Shown here: positions 17,427-25,688 of the stretch, piece after piece
Position numbering within the stretch: the first letter of the stretch is position 1
Layout: the number at the start of each line of letters is the position of its first letter
DNA from: Planctomyces sp. SH-PL62
GTDB taxonomy: Bacteria > Planctomycetota > Planctomycetia > Isosphaerales > Isosphaeraceae
DNA length: 64,000 nt
Assembly: GCF_001610895.1 (NCBI RefSeq)
Contig: NZ_CP011273.1
Location: 4,154,001-4,218,000 of the forward strand
Reading direction: 5' to 3'
Notes under the pieces: generated by a model
The model's input: only the letters and a program-made list of their open reading frames with translations
The model's database searches: none
Told to the model about the DNA's origin: nothing
Made by a program: the position numbers and the translations under genes

Positions 17427-17582
17427 ATGGTCAGGAAGACCGTCCTCGGGCTTTCATGCCTCATGCTCGCGCTGGGGCTGACCGGATGCACCTGGACCGA
17501 GACGAAGCGGGATTACCCGCGGTCCATCGAACGGCCGCCGCTCGCCGCCGGTCATGATCACGGCCACGGTCACCAGCACTGA
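17427..17582 (+). CDS. 51-residue His-rich lipoprotein
   Basis: A very small gene with AAGGAAGGA upstream of its ATG. The product has a clear lipoprotein signal (LSCLMLALGLTGC, lipobox LTGC) and a mature part of only about 30 residues that ends in GHDHGHGHQH. The terminal His cluster could bind metal ions such as nickel, zinc or copper; this is inference. It follows the previous small lipoprotein closely. Its function and partners are unknown. Confidence 0.65.
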   Translation: MVRKTVLGLSCLMLALGLTGCTWTETKRDYPRSIERPPLAAGHDHGHGHQH

Positions 17583-17750
17583 GGCTCACAGCCCCTCGGG
17601 ATCGCTTTTCGACGAAGCCCCGGTTGACTCCGGGAGCGGATCTGCTCGAAAATCGACCCGAGGGCGCGGGAGCCGCATCGCCACGCCCGGGAACGGGGAG
17701 TCGGGCGATGCGGCCCGCGCTTCCCCACTCACCTGCGAGCCCGGACTTCC

Positions 17751-18098
17751 ATGAAGCTCATCATCGCGATCATCCAGCCCACGAAGCTCGAGGCCGTGAA
17801 GGAAGCCCTCTCGAAAGTCGAGGTCTTTCGGCTCACCATCATGGACGTCCAGGGGTTCGGCCGCCAGAAGGGCTATACCGAGGTTTATCGCGGCCATGAG
17901 GTCACGGTCAACCTCCTGCGCAAGATCGAGCTTCAGATCGCGGTCAACGAAGACTTCGTCGAGCCGACCGTCAGCGCCATCCTCGAAGCCGGGCGGAGCG
18001 GCCCCGACGGCAAGATCGGCGACGGCAAGATCTTCATCCTCCCCCTCGACGACTGCATCCGCATCCGCACCGGCGAGCGCGGGCCGGAGGCCGTCTAG
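17751..18098 (+). CDS. PII nitrogen regulatory protein (GlnB/GlnK family)
   Basis: This 115-residue PII protein is close to the 112-residue norm. It has the conserved start KLIIAIIQPTKLEAVKEAL. The T-loop GRQKGYTEVYRG includes the tyrosine that is uridylylated in many bacteria, and the C-terminal GDGKIFILPLDDCIRIRTGERG is the nucleotide-binding B/C-loop region. PII trimers sense 2-oxoglutarate, ATP and ADP and control ammonium transport and glutamine synthesis. No amtB, glnA or glnD is adjacent, so it is an orphan copy here; GlnB and GlnK cannot be separated by sequence alone. Confidence 0.92.
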   Translation: MKLIIAIIQPTKLEAVKEALSKVEVFRLTIMDVQGFGRQKGYTEVYRGHEVTVNLLRKIELQIAVNEDFVEPTVSAILEAGRSGPDGKIGDGKIFILPLDDCIRIRTGERGPEAV

Positions 18099-18227
18099 CA
18101 CCCCACGCGCACTCGCCCGAATCGCCTGCGGCGCCCGCCCGCGAAGGTTCGCTATCGCCTGCTCGGCGCCGGCTCGGCCCGGTCCCGACGCCTCCCACGC
18201 CTTCATCTTTATTGGTGACGACACCCC

Positions 18228-18923
18228 ATGATTTCCGCAGTGATTTTCGACTTCAACGGCGTCATCGTCGACGACGAATCGGTCCACTTCGATCTGTTTC
18301 GCGAGATCCTGGAGCAAGAAGGGGTGATCATCACCTACCAGGACTACCACGACCGCTACCTGGGCTACGACGACGCCGGTTGCTTCGAGCACGTCCTGGA
18401 GGACGCCGGCCAGGCTTACGACTCCGCCCGCATCGCCGACATGATCGCGCGCAAGGGGGTCCGCTACTTCGAGGTCGCCGATCAAGGCCTGAAATTCTTC
18501 CCCGACGCCGCCGAGACGATCCGACGCCTCGCCGAACAGTACCCCGTCGCGATCAATTCGGGAGCGCTCCGGGCCGAGATCGTCTACTCCCTCGAACGCC
18601 TGGGCCTGCGCGACCGGATCTCGGCGATCGTCGCCGCCGAGGACGCGTTCCGGTGCAAGCCCGACCCCTCGGGCTACGTCCAGGCCCTCGAGGCCCTTCG
18701 GGCGAACCGCCCGGAATTGAACGCAGCCGACTGCATGGTGATCGAGGACAGCCTCGCCGGGATCATCTCGGCCAAGGGGGCGGGCATGAAGGCCGTCGGG
18801 ATCACCCAGACCTACCCGGCCGACGAGCTGACCCGTTCCGGCGCCGACGCCGTCATCGACGGCCTGGCCGAGTTGACCCGCCCCTGGATCGATGCCACCT
18901 TCGCCGACGTCACAGCACGCTGA
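18228..18923 (+). CDS. HAD-superfamily hydrolase, beta-phosphoglucomutase-like, with Asn in motif I
   Basis: This 231-residue HAD protein has a cap domain. Motif I reads FDFNGVIVD: the nucleophilic Asp is kept, but the second Asp of the DxD pair is Asn. Motif II is around INSGAL, the motif III lysine is in FRCKPDPSGY, and motif IV is MVIEDSLAGIISA. It probably dephosphorylates or isomerises a small phosphorylated sugar in the cytoplasm, although the D-to-N change would slow the usual acid-base step. The gene for a receiver-like protein begins 25 bp downstream, so the two are probably co-transcribed. Confidence 0.82.
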   Translation: MISAVIFDFNGVIVDDESVHFDLFREILEQEGVIITYQDYHDRYLGYDDAGCFEHVLEDAGQAYDSARIADMIARKGVRYFEVADQGLKFFPDAAETIRRLAEQYPVAINSGALRAEIVYSLERLGLRDRISAIVAAEDAFRCKPDPSGYVQALEALRANRPELNAADCMVIEDSLAGIISAKGAGMKAVGITQTYPADELTRSGADAVIDGLAELTRPWIDATFADVTAR

Positions 18924-18948
18924 CGACATCCGAAAGGCCGATGCACCC

Positions 18949-19359
18949 ATGATTCTCGACGCACCGAAGCCAGGCCCCGAGACGCCCCCGACGACTGTCT
19001 CGGGCGTCCTCCTGAGCCGCGACCTCATGTTCACGGTCAAGATCACCAGCACCGCGAGGGAGCTGGGCCACAAGGTTCAGGTCGCCGGGAACGTCGAGCT
19101 GGCCTCGGCCCTGATCGCGGAACATCGGCCCCGAGCCGTCTTCGTCGACCTCGCCGCCGGCCCCCTCGCCTCGTCGGAATCCCTGGTCCGGCTCCAGCAA
19201 GAGGCCGGGCCGGACACGCCGTTTGTGGCCTTCGGCTCCCACGTCGACGTCGAAGCCCTCGACGCGGCCCGGGCCGCCGGCTGCCGCGAGGTCATGCCCC
19301 GAAGCAAGTTCACCGCCCAGCTCCCCGACCTCATCCGGCGCTACCTCGGGCAGGCCTGA
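18949..19359 (+). CDS. receiver-like (CheY-fold) protein
   Basis: This 136-residue protein looks like a lone receiver domain. An aspartate follows a beta-strand (AVFVDLAAG) at the phosphoacceptor position, and a lysine lies near the end (VMPRSKFTAQL). The N-terminal acidic pair that binds magnesium is weak: the strand reads VLLSRDLMF. It may be a degenerate receiver that does not accept phosphate. The start at 18949 is taken over an earlier one at 18892 because the latter overlaps the HAD gene and adds unconserved residues. A cluster of palindromic repeats follows directly. Confidence 0.65.
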   Translation: MILDAPKPGPETPPTTVSGVLLSRDLMFTVKITSTARELGHKVQVAGNVELASALIAEHRPRAVFVDLAAGPLASSESLVRLQQEAGPDTPFVAFGSHVDVEALDAARAAGCREVMPRSKFTAQLPDLIRRYLGQA

Positions 19360-19364
19360 CACGC

Positions 19365-19645
19365 CTCGCGGAATTGGCTTCGTTCGCCCGGCCGACGAAC
19401 GAAGCCGATTCGTCGTAAAGGTCATAGCCGATTTGGTTTGCGTTTGAATTCGACCGCCGAAAATTGGCTTCGTTCGGCGTTTTCGATGACGATTACGAGG
19501 CCAGGGGTCGAGGCTCGCGGAATTGGCTTCGATCGCGTCGTCGACGAAGGAAGCCAATTCGCTGTAAGGTCTGTGGTGGAAAGAGGTTGCCTGGGATTCG
19601 GGCTGCCGAAAATTGGCTTCGTTCGGCGGTTTCGATTGCCGTTTC
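19365..19645. repeat. two copies of a 149-bp unit built from palindromes (REP/BIME-like)
   Basis: Two composite units lie in tandem. CTCGCGGAATTGGCTTCG occurs at 19365 and 19514, and GCCGAAAATTGGCTTCG at 19456 and 19605; both pairs are exactly 149 bp apart. The first element of each unit is an inverted repeat: a 16-bp arm ending in CGTTCG is matched downstream by its complement with one mismatch in copy 1 and an 11-bp core in copy 2. The second element has six-base ends (GCCGAA and TTCGGC) around an 11-base loop. The intervening sequence has diverged. The array starts six bases after the receiver-like gene stop. No cas genes are near, and spacing and dyads do not fit CRISPR. Confidence 0.75.
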
Positions 19646-19794
19646 GATGGCTTCGTCTCGGGAAGGCCCAGACGCGATCCACCGCATCCGCGCCGGGACG
19701 TTTCGGGCCGCCCTATCCCCACAATACGACCCAACGGCCGATCTCGAAGGCGGGCCGACCGGCGCGACCGGAGTAAACGGTTGTCGCGGTCGCC

Positions 19795-20595
19795 TTATCG
19801 AGGCCAGGCCGGCTTCGGAGGGGGGATCACCCGGCTCAGCGGGGTCGGCGGCGGCTCGGCCGGACGGGGGTTGTATCGGTCGATCGGTGCTTCGGGGGCG
19901 ATGAGAGGCAGGTCGTCCTCGGGGTGGATCCTGGGGAGCCCCACCGGAGGACGCGGGGGGATGGGAAGCTCCTGGTTCGGGACGAACGGTGAGGAACCGA
20001 GCGGGGCGGCGGGGACTTCCGGCGCGTCCGGCCCCAGGGGCGTCAGTGTGGTCGCCGGCACGTCGAACGACGTTTCGGGAAGGGGCGAAAACTCCGGTTC
20101 GCCAGACTCGACGCCGATCGGTGGGAGGATCGTTTCGCCCCCGATCGAGTCGAAGCCGCAGACGTCGCAGGGCTCTTCGCAGAATTTACCGACCGATTTG
20201 AGGGCCTTCCGGGCGGCATGGCGAGCGAGCAGGCAGGAGTCCTTCTCCGAAGCGCAGGCGAGGGCCTCGTGGGCCACCGGCAGGCAGGGCTTCATCTTGC
20301 CGAGCGACTCCGCCGCCTCCTGACGCACCAACCCCTGGCGATCATTCAGGAGGGCCCCGCTGAGGGCCTCCACCGCTTCGGGATACTGCTTCCAGTCGTG
20401 CGCTCGCAACGCCCTGGCCGCCTTTCGGCGGGCGGTCCAGTGCTTGGCCGTCCGGAGTTTGCCGACCTCCTCCCGCACCGTGGCCTGCTCCGCGCCGCAG
20501 TCGTGGCAGTCGGGCTGGTTCCGGGTATGGACCCCATGGATCGTACCCAACGTGGCCGTCAGCATCAGGTAGAGACTTGCCGTCGCCGCCGTCAT
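19795..20595 (-). CDS. secreted Cys-containing protein with HEAT-like repeats and Pro-rich tail
   Basis: This 266-residue protein has an N-terminal signal-like stretch (about 1-22). A CHDCG motif follows, and then an alpha-helical region (about 40-140) with HEAT-like helices: ARRKAARALRAHDW, VEALSGALLNDRQGLVRQEAAESLG, CLLARHAARKALKSVG. A CEEPCDVCG segment and a long Pro-rich C-terminus (about 150-266) complete it. The Cys pairs may form disulfides outside the cytoplasm. The gene is divergent from a membrane protein gene across a 165-bp AT-rich gap. Function unknown. Confidence 0.65.
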   Translation of the reverse strand: MTAATASLYLMLTATLGTIHGVHTRNQPDCHDCGAEQATVREEVGKLRTAKHWTARRKAARALRAHDWKQYPEAVEALSGALLNDRQGLVRQEAAESLGKMKPCLPVAHEALACASEKDSCLLARHAARKALKSVGKFCEEPCDVCGFDSIGGETILPPIGVESGEPEFSPLPETSFDVPATTLTPLGPDAPEVPAAPLGSSPFVPNQELPIPPRPPVGLPRIHPEDDLPLIAPEAPIDRYNPRPAEPPPTPLSRVIPPPKPAWPR

Positions 20596-20760
20596 CGGTA
20601 TAGCTCTCAGGGGGACTTGGTTGACCTTGGCGAATTTGCCGCTTCAATCAACGTTAGCGGGTTAAATTCTCTAATCAACCCATTTTTACTAAAGTCCCAA
20701 TTTCTTGAATTCGAATCGGATAGGATCTGCCGCGGAAGGGCGATTCGATTCATTCCAAGG

Positions 20761-21732
20761 ATGATCGGGGTCGTACCGATGGTAATGGTAATGCCTGGAT
20801 TGGATGATTGGGCGAATGCATGCTCGGTTTTCCTCCTGCTCACCGCGTTCGTTCCCTGGTTTCGGGCCTGGCGAGGCGCTTCGGGGACGGCCTTACGAGG
20901 AGGCCTGATTTGGGGAGCAGCGGCGATCGGCCTGGCCATCGCGGCGCAGACGGAGGCGGTCCTGGGCGACGCAACCTCTTCTGAGAGGATTTGTTATATC
21001 GCGTCGATCGCGGTTCTGTGCGGCCTGACCTGGCCGCTCAACGCCCGCAAGCCGGGGGTGAGGGCCTGGGCGTGGCTGACGGGGAGCCTGGTGCTCGTCT
21101 TCCTGATCCCGTGGCTCGGGTCGTCGGACGCGATGCGAGGAGGCATGGGGCGTTCGGGCTCGTTCCGGCTGGATGCACCCTGGAGCGTCTTCTATGTGAT
21201 GCTCGGCGGGGTCGGGGTCGCGAATTATCTGCCCACGCGATTCCGGACGTCCGCCGTGATCCTGGGCGTGGGCCTGGGCTTTGAGTTCGCGGGGGTCGCG
21301 ATGACGGGCTGGTCAGCCGCGGCGCGCGGGCATGCCCGGTCGGCCTTCGCCCTGGCGCTCGGCGCGGCTTGCTGGTCGGGTTGGTGGAGCGTCCGGCGCG
21401 AGGGGGCGGAACGAGGTCGCCGGGTCGATCGGATCTGGGTCTGGTTCCGGGACCGCTGGGGCGCGGCCTGGGGCTCTCGGATTCGCGACCAGTTCAATCG
21501 CTCGGCGGTGATCGCCGATTGGCCCTTTCGGCTGACGTGGCGGGGCCTGGAGGCCGTCTCCGACTCGACAGGCTCCGACGTCGCGGCGGAGGCGCAGGCC
21601 GAGGCGACGCTTCGGGGGCTGCTACGCCGCTTCGCCGAGCCCGAAAGGCTCGATCGCGCAGCCGGGGCGGGGCGAGCGGATCGGGATCAATCCGGGGGCA
21701 TGCCGGACGCAACGATCTGGAGGTCTTCATAG
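20761..21732 (+). CDS. polytopic membrane protein of unknown function
   Basis: This 323-residue protein has about seven hydrophobic segments between residues 10 and 220 (for example LLLTAFVPWF, GLIWGAAAIGLAIAA, SLVLVFLIPWLG, VFYVMLGGVGVANYL). A soluble, Arg- and Trp-rich C-terminal portion of about 100 residues follows. The family is not recognised. Several in-frame ATGs lie at 20761-20793 and the exact start is unsure. Its last 46 nt overlap the 3' end of the convergent efflux adaptor gene. Confidence 0.6.
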   Translation: MIGVVPMVMVMPGLDDWANACSVFLLLTAFVPWFRAWRGASGTALRGGLIWGAAAIGLAIAAQTEAVLGDATSSERICYIASIAVLCGLTWPLNARKPGVRAWAWLTGSLVLVFLIPWLGSSDAMRGGMGRSGSFRLDAPWSVFYVMLGGVGVANYLPTRFRTSAVILGVGLGFEFAGVAMTGWSAAARGHARSAFALALGAACWSGWWSVRREGAERGRRVDRIWVWFRDRWGAAWGSRIRDQFNRSAVIADWPFRLTWRGLEAVSDSTGSDVAAEAQAEATLRGLLRRFAEPERLDRAAGAGRADRDQSGGMPDATIWRSS

Positions 21733-23075
21733 CGCTGGGCCAGGATCAGGCTGCCGTTGGAGACGATCTCCTCGCCAGCCTTCAGCCCTTCATGGACGAT
21801 GACCTTGTCCGCGTTCTCCTGGGCCACGACGATCCGCCGACGTTCGAAGCGTTTGGCCTTGCCGTCGGTCTCGGCGTTGGGGGCCCGGACGAACACGAAC
21901 GGCTCGCCGTGGAGCATGACCATGGCGACGCGGGGGATCACCGACTGGCCCTCGACGGACGGCACGTCCAGGACGGCCCGGACGAGCATGTCCGCCTTGA
22001 GGGTGCGGTCGGGATTCGGGATCGAGGCCCGGACCTGGACCGCTCGCGATTCCTTGGAGACCTCCGAGGCGACGTACTCGACGGTCCCGGCGAAGGTCTG
22101 ATCCAGGAACGGGAACTGGATGTTCATCCGCTGGCCGAGCGCCACCTTGGCCTGGTCGCGCTCGAAGACGTTGACCCAGACCCAGAGTTGATTGAGTGGC
22201 GCGATGACCATGAGGACGTCGTTGTTGTCGTAGAGGTTGCCCGGGACGACGTTCCTCTCGATGACGATGCCGTCGACGGGGGAGCGGAGGGTCAGCTTGG
22301 CCTTGTCGGAGACGTTCAGCAGCGCGCCCGAACTCGGCGCCTCGCCCAGGTTGGCGGTCAGGGGCTCGATCTCGGATTCGGGGACGCCCAGGACCCGGAG
22401 GTTCTCCCAGGAGGTGTAGTAGTCGAGGCGGCTCTTGCTCTCGTCGTTCACCGTGTCGATGTAGGTCTGCTCGGAGATGGCCCCGGTCTTGACGAGCTTC
22501 TCGCGGACGTCGAGGTAGCGGACGTCGTGCCGCCACTGCACGTAGTTCGTCTGGAACCGATTCTTCGCCGTCGCCAGCTCGGTGCTGTACAACTCGACGA
22601 GGGGATCCCCTTTTTTGACGAGTCGGCCCTTCTCGGCGAGCACCCCCTCGACCAGGGTGTCGAACCGGGGCCGCACCTTGGTGAGCGAGTTCTCGTTGTA
22701 GGCGGTGCGGCCGGTCAGTTCCAGCTTGATCGGCTCGACCTGGGCCTGGACGGGGACGACCCGCACGCCGATCGCCGCGATTTGTTCGTCGTTAAGCTCG
22801 ACGAGGCCGTTCCAGGGGGGCCGAGCGGCGGCGACGGGGACGGCCGCATCCGGCGCGGGCGACCTGCCAGGTTCGACCATCGCCCGGACCCGCGCGACGA
22901 CCGCTCGCCGCGCCTCGGGGGACCAACCCGACCAGACGTAATAACCCAGCCCCCCCGCGACCGCCAGGACCAGCCCGCCGACGAACAGCTTGAACCCCCT
23001 CGATCGACGCCCATGAGGCTCTCGATCGGGTCCCGTCGGAGTTCGGGCGCGGATGGATTCTCCGATCATCGTCAT
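21687..23075 (-). CDS. efflux RND periplasmic adaptor, CusB/HlyD-like
   Basis: This 462-residue adaptor has an N-terminal membrane anchor (about 28-48). A barrel-sandwich domain begins at LNDEQIAAIGVRV, with the lipoyl half FDTLVEGVLAEKGRLVKKGDPL, and a helical hairpin (about 175-240), beta-barrel and membrane-proximal domain follow. The pattern fits CusB-type heavy-metal or generic RND adaptors. ATG at 23075 is used because GAGGA lies five bases upstream; the open frame extends to 23132. No RND pump or outer-membrane factor is adjacent: upstream on the same strand, 177 bp away, is hflC. Confidence 0.83.
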   Translation of the reverse strand: MTMIGESIRARTPTGPDREPHGRRSRGFKLFVGGLVLAVAGGLGYYVWSGWSPEARRAVVARVRAMVEPGRSPAPDAAVPVAAARPPWNGLVELNDEQIAAIGVRVVPVQAQVEPIKLELTGRTAYNENSLTKVRPRFDTLVEGVLAEKGRLVKKGDPLVELYSTELATAKNRFQTNYVQWRHDVRYLDVREKLVKTGAISEQTYIDTVNDESKSRLDYYTSWENLRVLGVPESEIEPLTANLGEAPSSGALLNVSDKAKLTLRSPVDGIVIERNVVPGNLYDNNDVLMVIAPLNQLWVWVNVFERDQAKVALGQRMNIQFPFLDQTFAGTVEYVASEVSKESRAVQVRASIPNPDRTLKADMLVRAVLDVPSVEGQSVIPRVAMVMLHGEPFVFVRAPNAETDGKAKRFERRRIVVAQENADKVIVHEGLKAGEEIVSNGSLILAQRYEDLQIVASGMPPD

Positions 23076-23252
23076 GGCGGTCCTCGGCTCGACGGGCGCG
23101 ATGCGGCCGGGCGATGTACCCGGCCGGACCATGAAACGATTTTAATCTGCCGGCGAGCGCGACGCCACCCTGTACGACGAGGGTGGCGTGCGGGTTCGTT
23201 TCGGCGGGGGAATTCGGGCGCGACCGGCGCGGAGGCGTCGGCGCGGGTTCGA

Positions 23253-24374
23253 TCAGGGCTTGGCCGGGGCCTCGGCGGCGGTCACGGAGGAGCCGTCGGG
23301 CTTGGGGGCGTTGGCGGGCTCCAGGGCCTTGATCATCTTCAGGAGTTCGCCGTCGGTGGTGAGGATGAGGCGGGTGTCCCCTTTGAAGGCGGTCTTGTAG
23401 GCCTCCAGGGTCCGGCTGAAGTTGTAGAAGTCGCCGGACTCGCGGATGGCCTTGGCGTAGTCGTCGATGACCTCGGCGTCGACCTTGCCGCGGGTGACGC
23501 TGGCCTCTTGCTTCCCCTCGCCCTCGATCTTCTGGACCTCGGCCTCGGTCTTGTTGATGATCTCCTTCTTGCGCTGCTCGCCCTCGGCGATGGCCTTCGC
23601 AGCGATGGCTTCCATGAGGGCGATCGCGCGGTCGAAGGCGGCCTCGCGGACCTGGGGGACGAACTCGACGCGGGAGATCCCGACGTCGACCAGCTCGATG
23701 CCTCGGCCCTGGGACTCGCCCTCGCTTCGACCGTCGGCGGCCAGGGCGGCGCGGGCGCTGTCGCGGATCTGGTCCATGATCTTGAGGCGCCCCAGGACGA
23801 CGGCCTCCTTGGCTTCGGGAGCGACGAGGAATCCGGGGATGTCTTCGACGTCGTGTTTGGCGGGGTCCTTGGGATCGACGCTGCTCGCGGCGGCGACGAC
23901 TTCCGGAGGGAGGCCCAGGGTGTAGGTCATCTTGCGATCGGTGCTGCGGATGATCTCGGCGAGGTTGTGGGTGGTGATCGTGTCGCGCGCCGTGCTGCGG
24001 ACGAAGGCCTGGACGCGGGACTCGCCGTTCTCCAGGGTCCGGAGGGTGCGGACGAACAGGACCGGATCGGTGATCCGCCAGACGGCCCAGACCGTGACCT
24101 CGATCTTCTTGCCGTCGGCCGTGGGGACGTCGACGAGCTTGGCCTGGCGGTCGCCGTGCCAGATCTGGAGGGTCTTCGGCAGCCGCAGGACCTCCTGGAT
24201 GAACGGGATCTTGAAGTAGAGTCCCGGCCTGGTCCGGCTGGCGACCGGTTCGCCGAACTGGAGCAGCACGGCCAACTCGCGTTCGGTCACGACGTAGCAG
24301 ACGCTGCGGGCGGCCGGGATGCTGAGGACCAAGGCGATGCCGAGGATCACGGCGAGACGTTTGCTGGGCGTCAT
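23253..24374 (-). CDS. hflC: FtsH-protease modulator HflC (SPFH/prohibitin family)
   Basis: This 373-residue SPFH-domain protein has one N-terminal membrane segment (about 8-25). The HflC-type sequence RELAVLLQFGEPVASRTRPGLYFKIPFIQEVLRLPK follows, then a long helical region rich in Glu/Lys/Ala (EGEQRKKEIINKTEAEVQKIEGE). HflC forms a complex with HflK that encloses FtsH at the periplasmic side of the inner membrane and tunes membrane-protein quality control. Its start overlaps the hflK stop by 4 nt (ATGA), showing an operon. Confidence 0.9.
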   Translation of the reverse strand: MTPSKRLAVILGIALVLSIPAARSVCYVVTERELAVLLQFGEPVASRTRPGLYFKIPFIQEVLRLPKTLQIWHGDRQAKLVDVPTADGKKIEVTVWAVWRITDPVLFVRTLRTLENGESRVQAFVRSTARDTITTHNLAEIIRSTDRKMTYTLGLPPEVVAAASSVDPKDPAKHDVEDIPGFLVAPEAKEAVVLGRLKIMDQIRDSARAALAADGRSEGESQGRGIELVDVGISRVEFVPQVREAAFDRAIALMEAIAAKAIAEGEQRKKEIINKTEAEVQKIEGEGKQEASVTRGKVDAEVIDDYAKAIRESGDFYNFSRTLEAYKTAFKGDTRLILTTDGELLKMIKALEPANAPKPDGSSVTAAEAPAKP

Positions 24375-25423
24375 TTGGCCGCCTCCCCCTTCTCGTTCAA
24401 GTTCAGGATCGGTAAGGCCCGGTTGAGATCGGCGTCGATGATGGTCTTATCCTTGACCGACTCGAGGAGCGCCTGCATGGCTTCGATATAGAGCCGCTGG
24501 CGGGTGACGTCGGGGGCGCGCTCATAGGCGTGGTAGCGGGCCAGCAGGGCCTCGATCTCGCCCTGGGCTTCGGCCTTGGTGCGGGCGGCGTAGCCCTCGG
24601 CCTCGCGGATCAGCTTGTCGCGGTTGGCGCGGGCTTCGGGGATGAGCTTGTTGCGGGCGGACTCGGCCTCGTTCTCCAGCTTCTGCTTGAGCTGGATGGA
24701 GGCGTTGACCCGGTCGAACGACGGCTTCACGCGATCGGGCGGGATGACCCGCTGCATCTGGAGCGCAGTCACCGTGATTCCGCAGTCGTAGGCGTCGAGG
24801 ATCCGCTGGGAGTCCTCGCGGGCCTGCACGGCGATGTCGCCGCGCTTGGGGCCGATCATCTCGTCGAACGAATAGTCGCCGACGAGCCGGTTCATGACAG
24901 TGCGAGAGACGTAGGTCAGCAGGTCGGCGGCCGCCTGGTCGTCCGGCTCGCCGGGGAACCGGAAGAGGTAGCTCGACGGCTCGGTGACGCGCCATTGCAC
25001 GGTCCACTCGACGGACGCCGTGTTGAGGTCGCCGGTGAGCATCAGGGTCTCGTCGTCGTCCGGTTCGGCCTGGAGCTGGCGGACCCGGATGGCGTTGCGA
25101 TTCCCCCCCTGCGCGGCCTGGATCGCCGGGCTGTACGGCAGCGAGAGCCCGTGCTCCTCGACGCTGACCTTCATGACCCGGTCCACGATCGGCAGCTTGA
25201 AATGCAGCCCCGGCATCGTCGTCGCCTTGTAGGCCCCGAACCGGAGCACCACCGCCTGCTCGTGGGGCTCGACGGTGTAGCTGAAGTCCGAGATCAGGAG
25301 GACGGCGACCAGGGCCCCGAGCACCCAGGGGATGAAGGGGATGTACCGCGCCCAGGCGTCGCTTGGCGGGCCGCCGCGGCGGGGACGCCCGCGCATCCCG
25401 TCTTCGAAGGAGTACGTTTCCAT
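24371..25423 (-). CDS. hflK: FtsH-protease modulator HflK (SPFH/prohibitin family)
   Basis: This 350-residue HflK has the usual Gly/Arg-rich N-terminal cytoplasmic piece and a membrane segment (about 28-46). The SPFH start YTVEPHEQAVVLRFGAYKATTMPGLHF follows, and the helical domain holds ARANRDKLIREAEGYAARTKAEAQGE. It is the first gene of the hflK-hflC pair. The 265-bp gap upstream to the MFS gene holds no evident gene and probably includes the promoter. Confidence 0.9.
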   Translation of the reverse strand: METYSFEDGMRGRPRRGGPPSDAWARYIPFIPWVLGALVAVLLISDFSYTVEPHEQAVVLRFGAYKATTMPGLHFKLPIVDRVMKVSVEEHGLSLPYSPAIQAAQGGNRNAIRVRQLQAEPDDDETLMLTGDLNTASVEWTVQWRVTEPSSYLFRFPGEPDDQAAADLLTYVSRTVMNRLVGDYSFDEMIGPKRGDIAVQAREDSQRILDAYDCGITVTALQMQRVIPPDRVKPSFDRVNASIQLKQKLENEAESARNKLIPEARANRDKLIREAEGYAARTKAEAQGEIEALLARYHAYERAPDVTRQRLYIEAMQALLESVKDKTIIDADLNRALPILNLNEKGEAAK

Positions 25424-25688
25424 GCTGAGGGCCTGCTTTCCAGGTGCGGCCGGTCTCGGAGTCGTCCCGGCGTCACGATCACGCCGGGGCGCCCCTAGGG
25501 CCGGTAAGATCTTCGTCCGCGAGGCCGGCTTCTTGGCGACGGTCTCGCGGCAAGGGATGTGGATACTCGACGAGGGGGCGGCTCGGCCCCGAGGTCACGC
25601 ACCTATTGTCGGCCGGGAGATCGACGCACGGCAAGGCGGGTCCGACTCGGGGGCGGCGAAGCGAGGCCGCCGCCCCCTCGATTTCGGC

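Noticed and set aside
19365-19645. CRISPR array
   Set aside because: Only two units, 149-bp period, internal palindromes, and no cas genes.
19360-19734. Small open frames with RTKPI-like repeats in the repeat region
   Set aside because: They arise from the palindromic DNA repeat itself and not from coding selection.
21369-24491. A 1040-codon plus-strand open frame
   Set aside because: Most of it is opposite the efflux adaptor and hflC, which have clear family motifs. The composition is the Asp/Leu/Gly-rich pattern expected from reading high-GC genes backwards.
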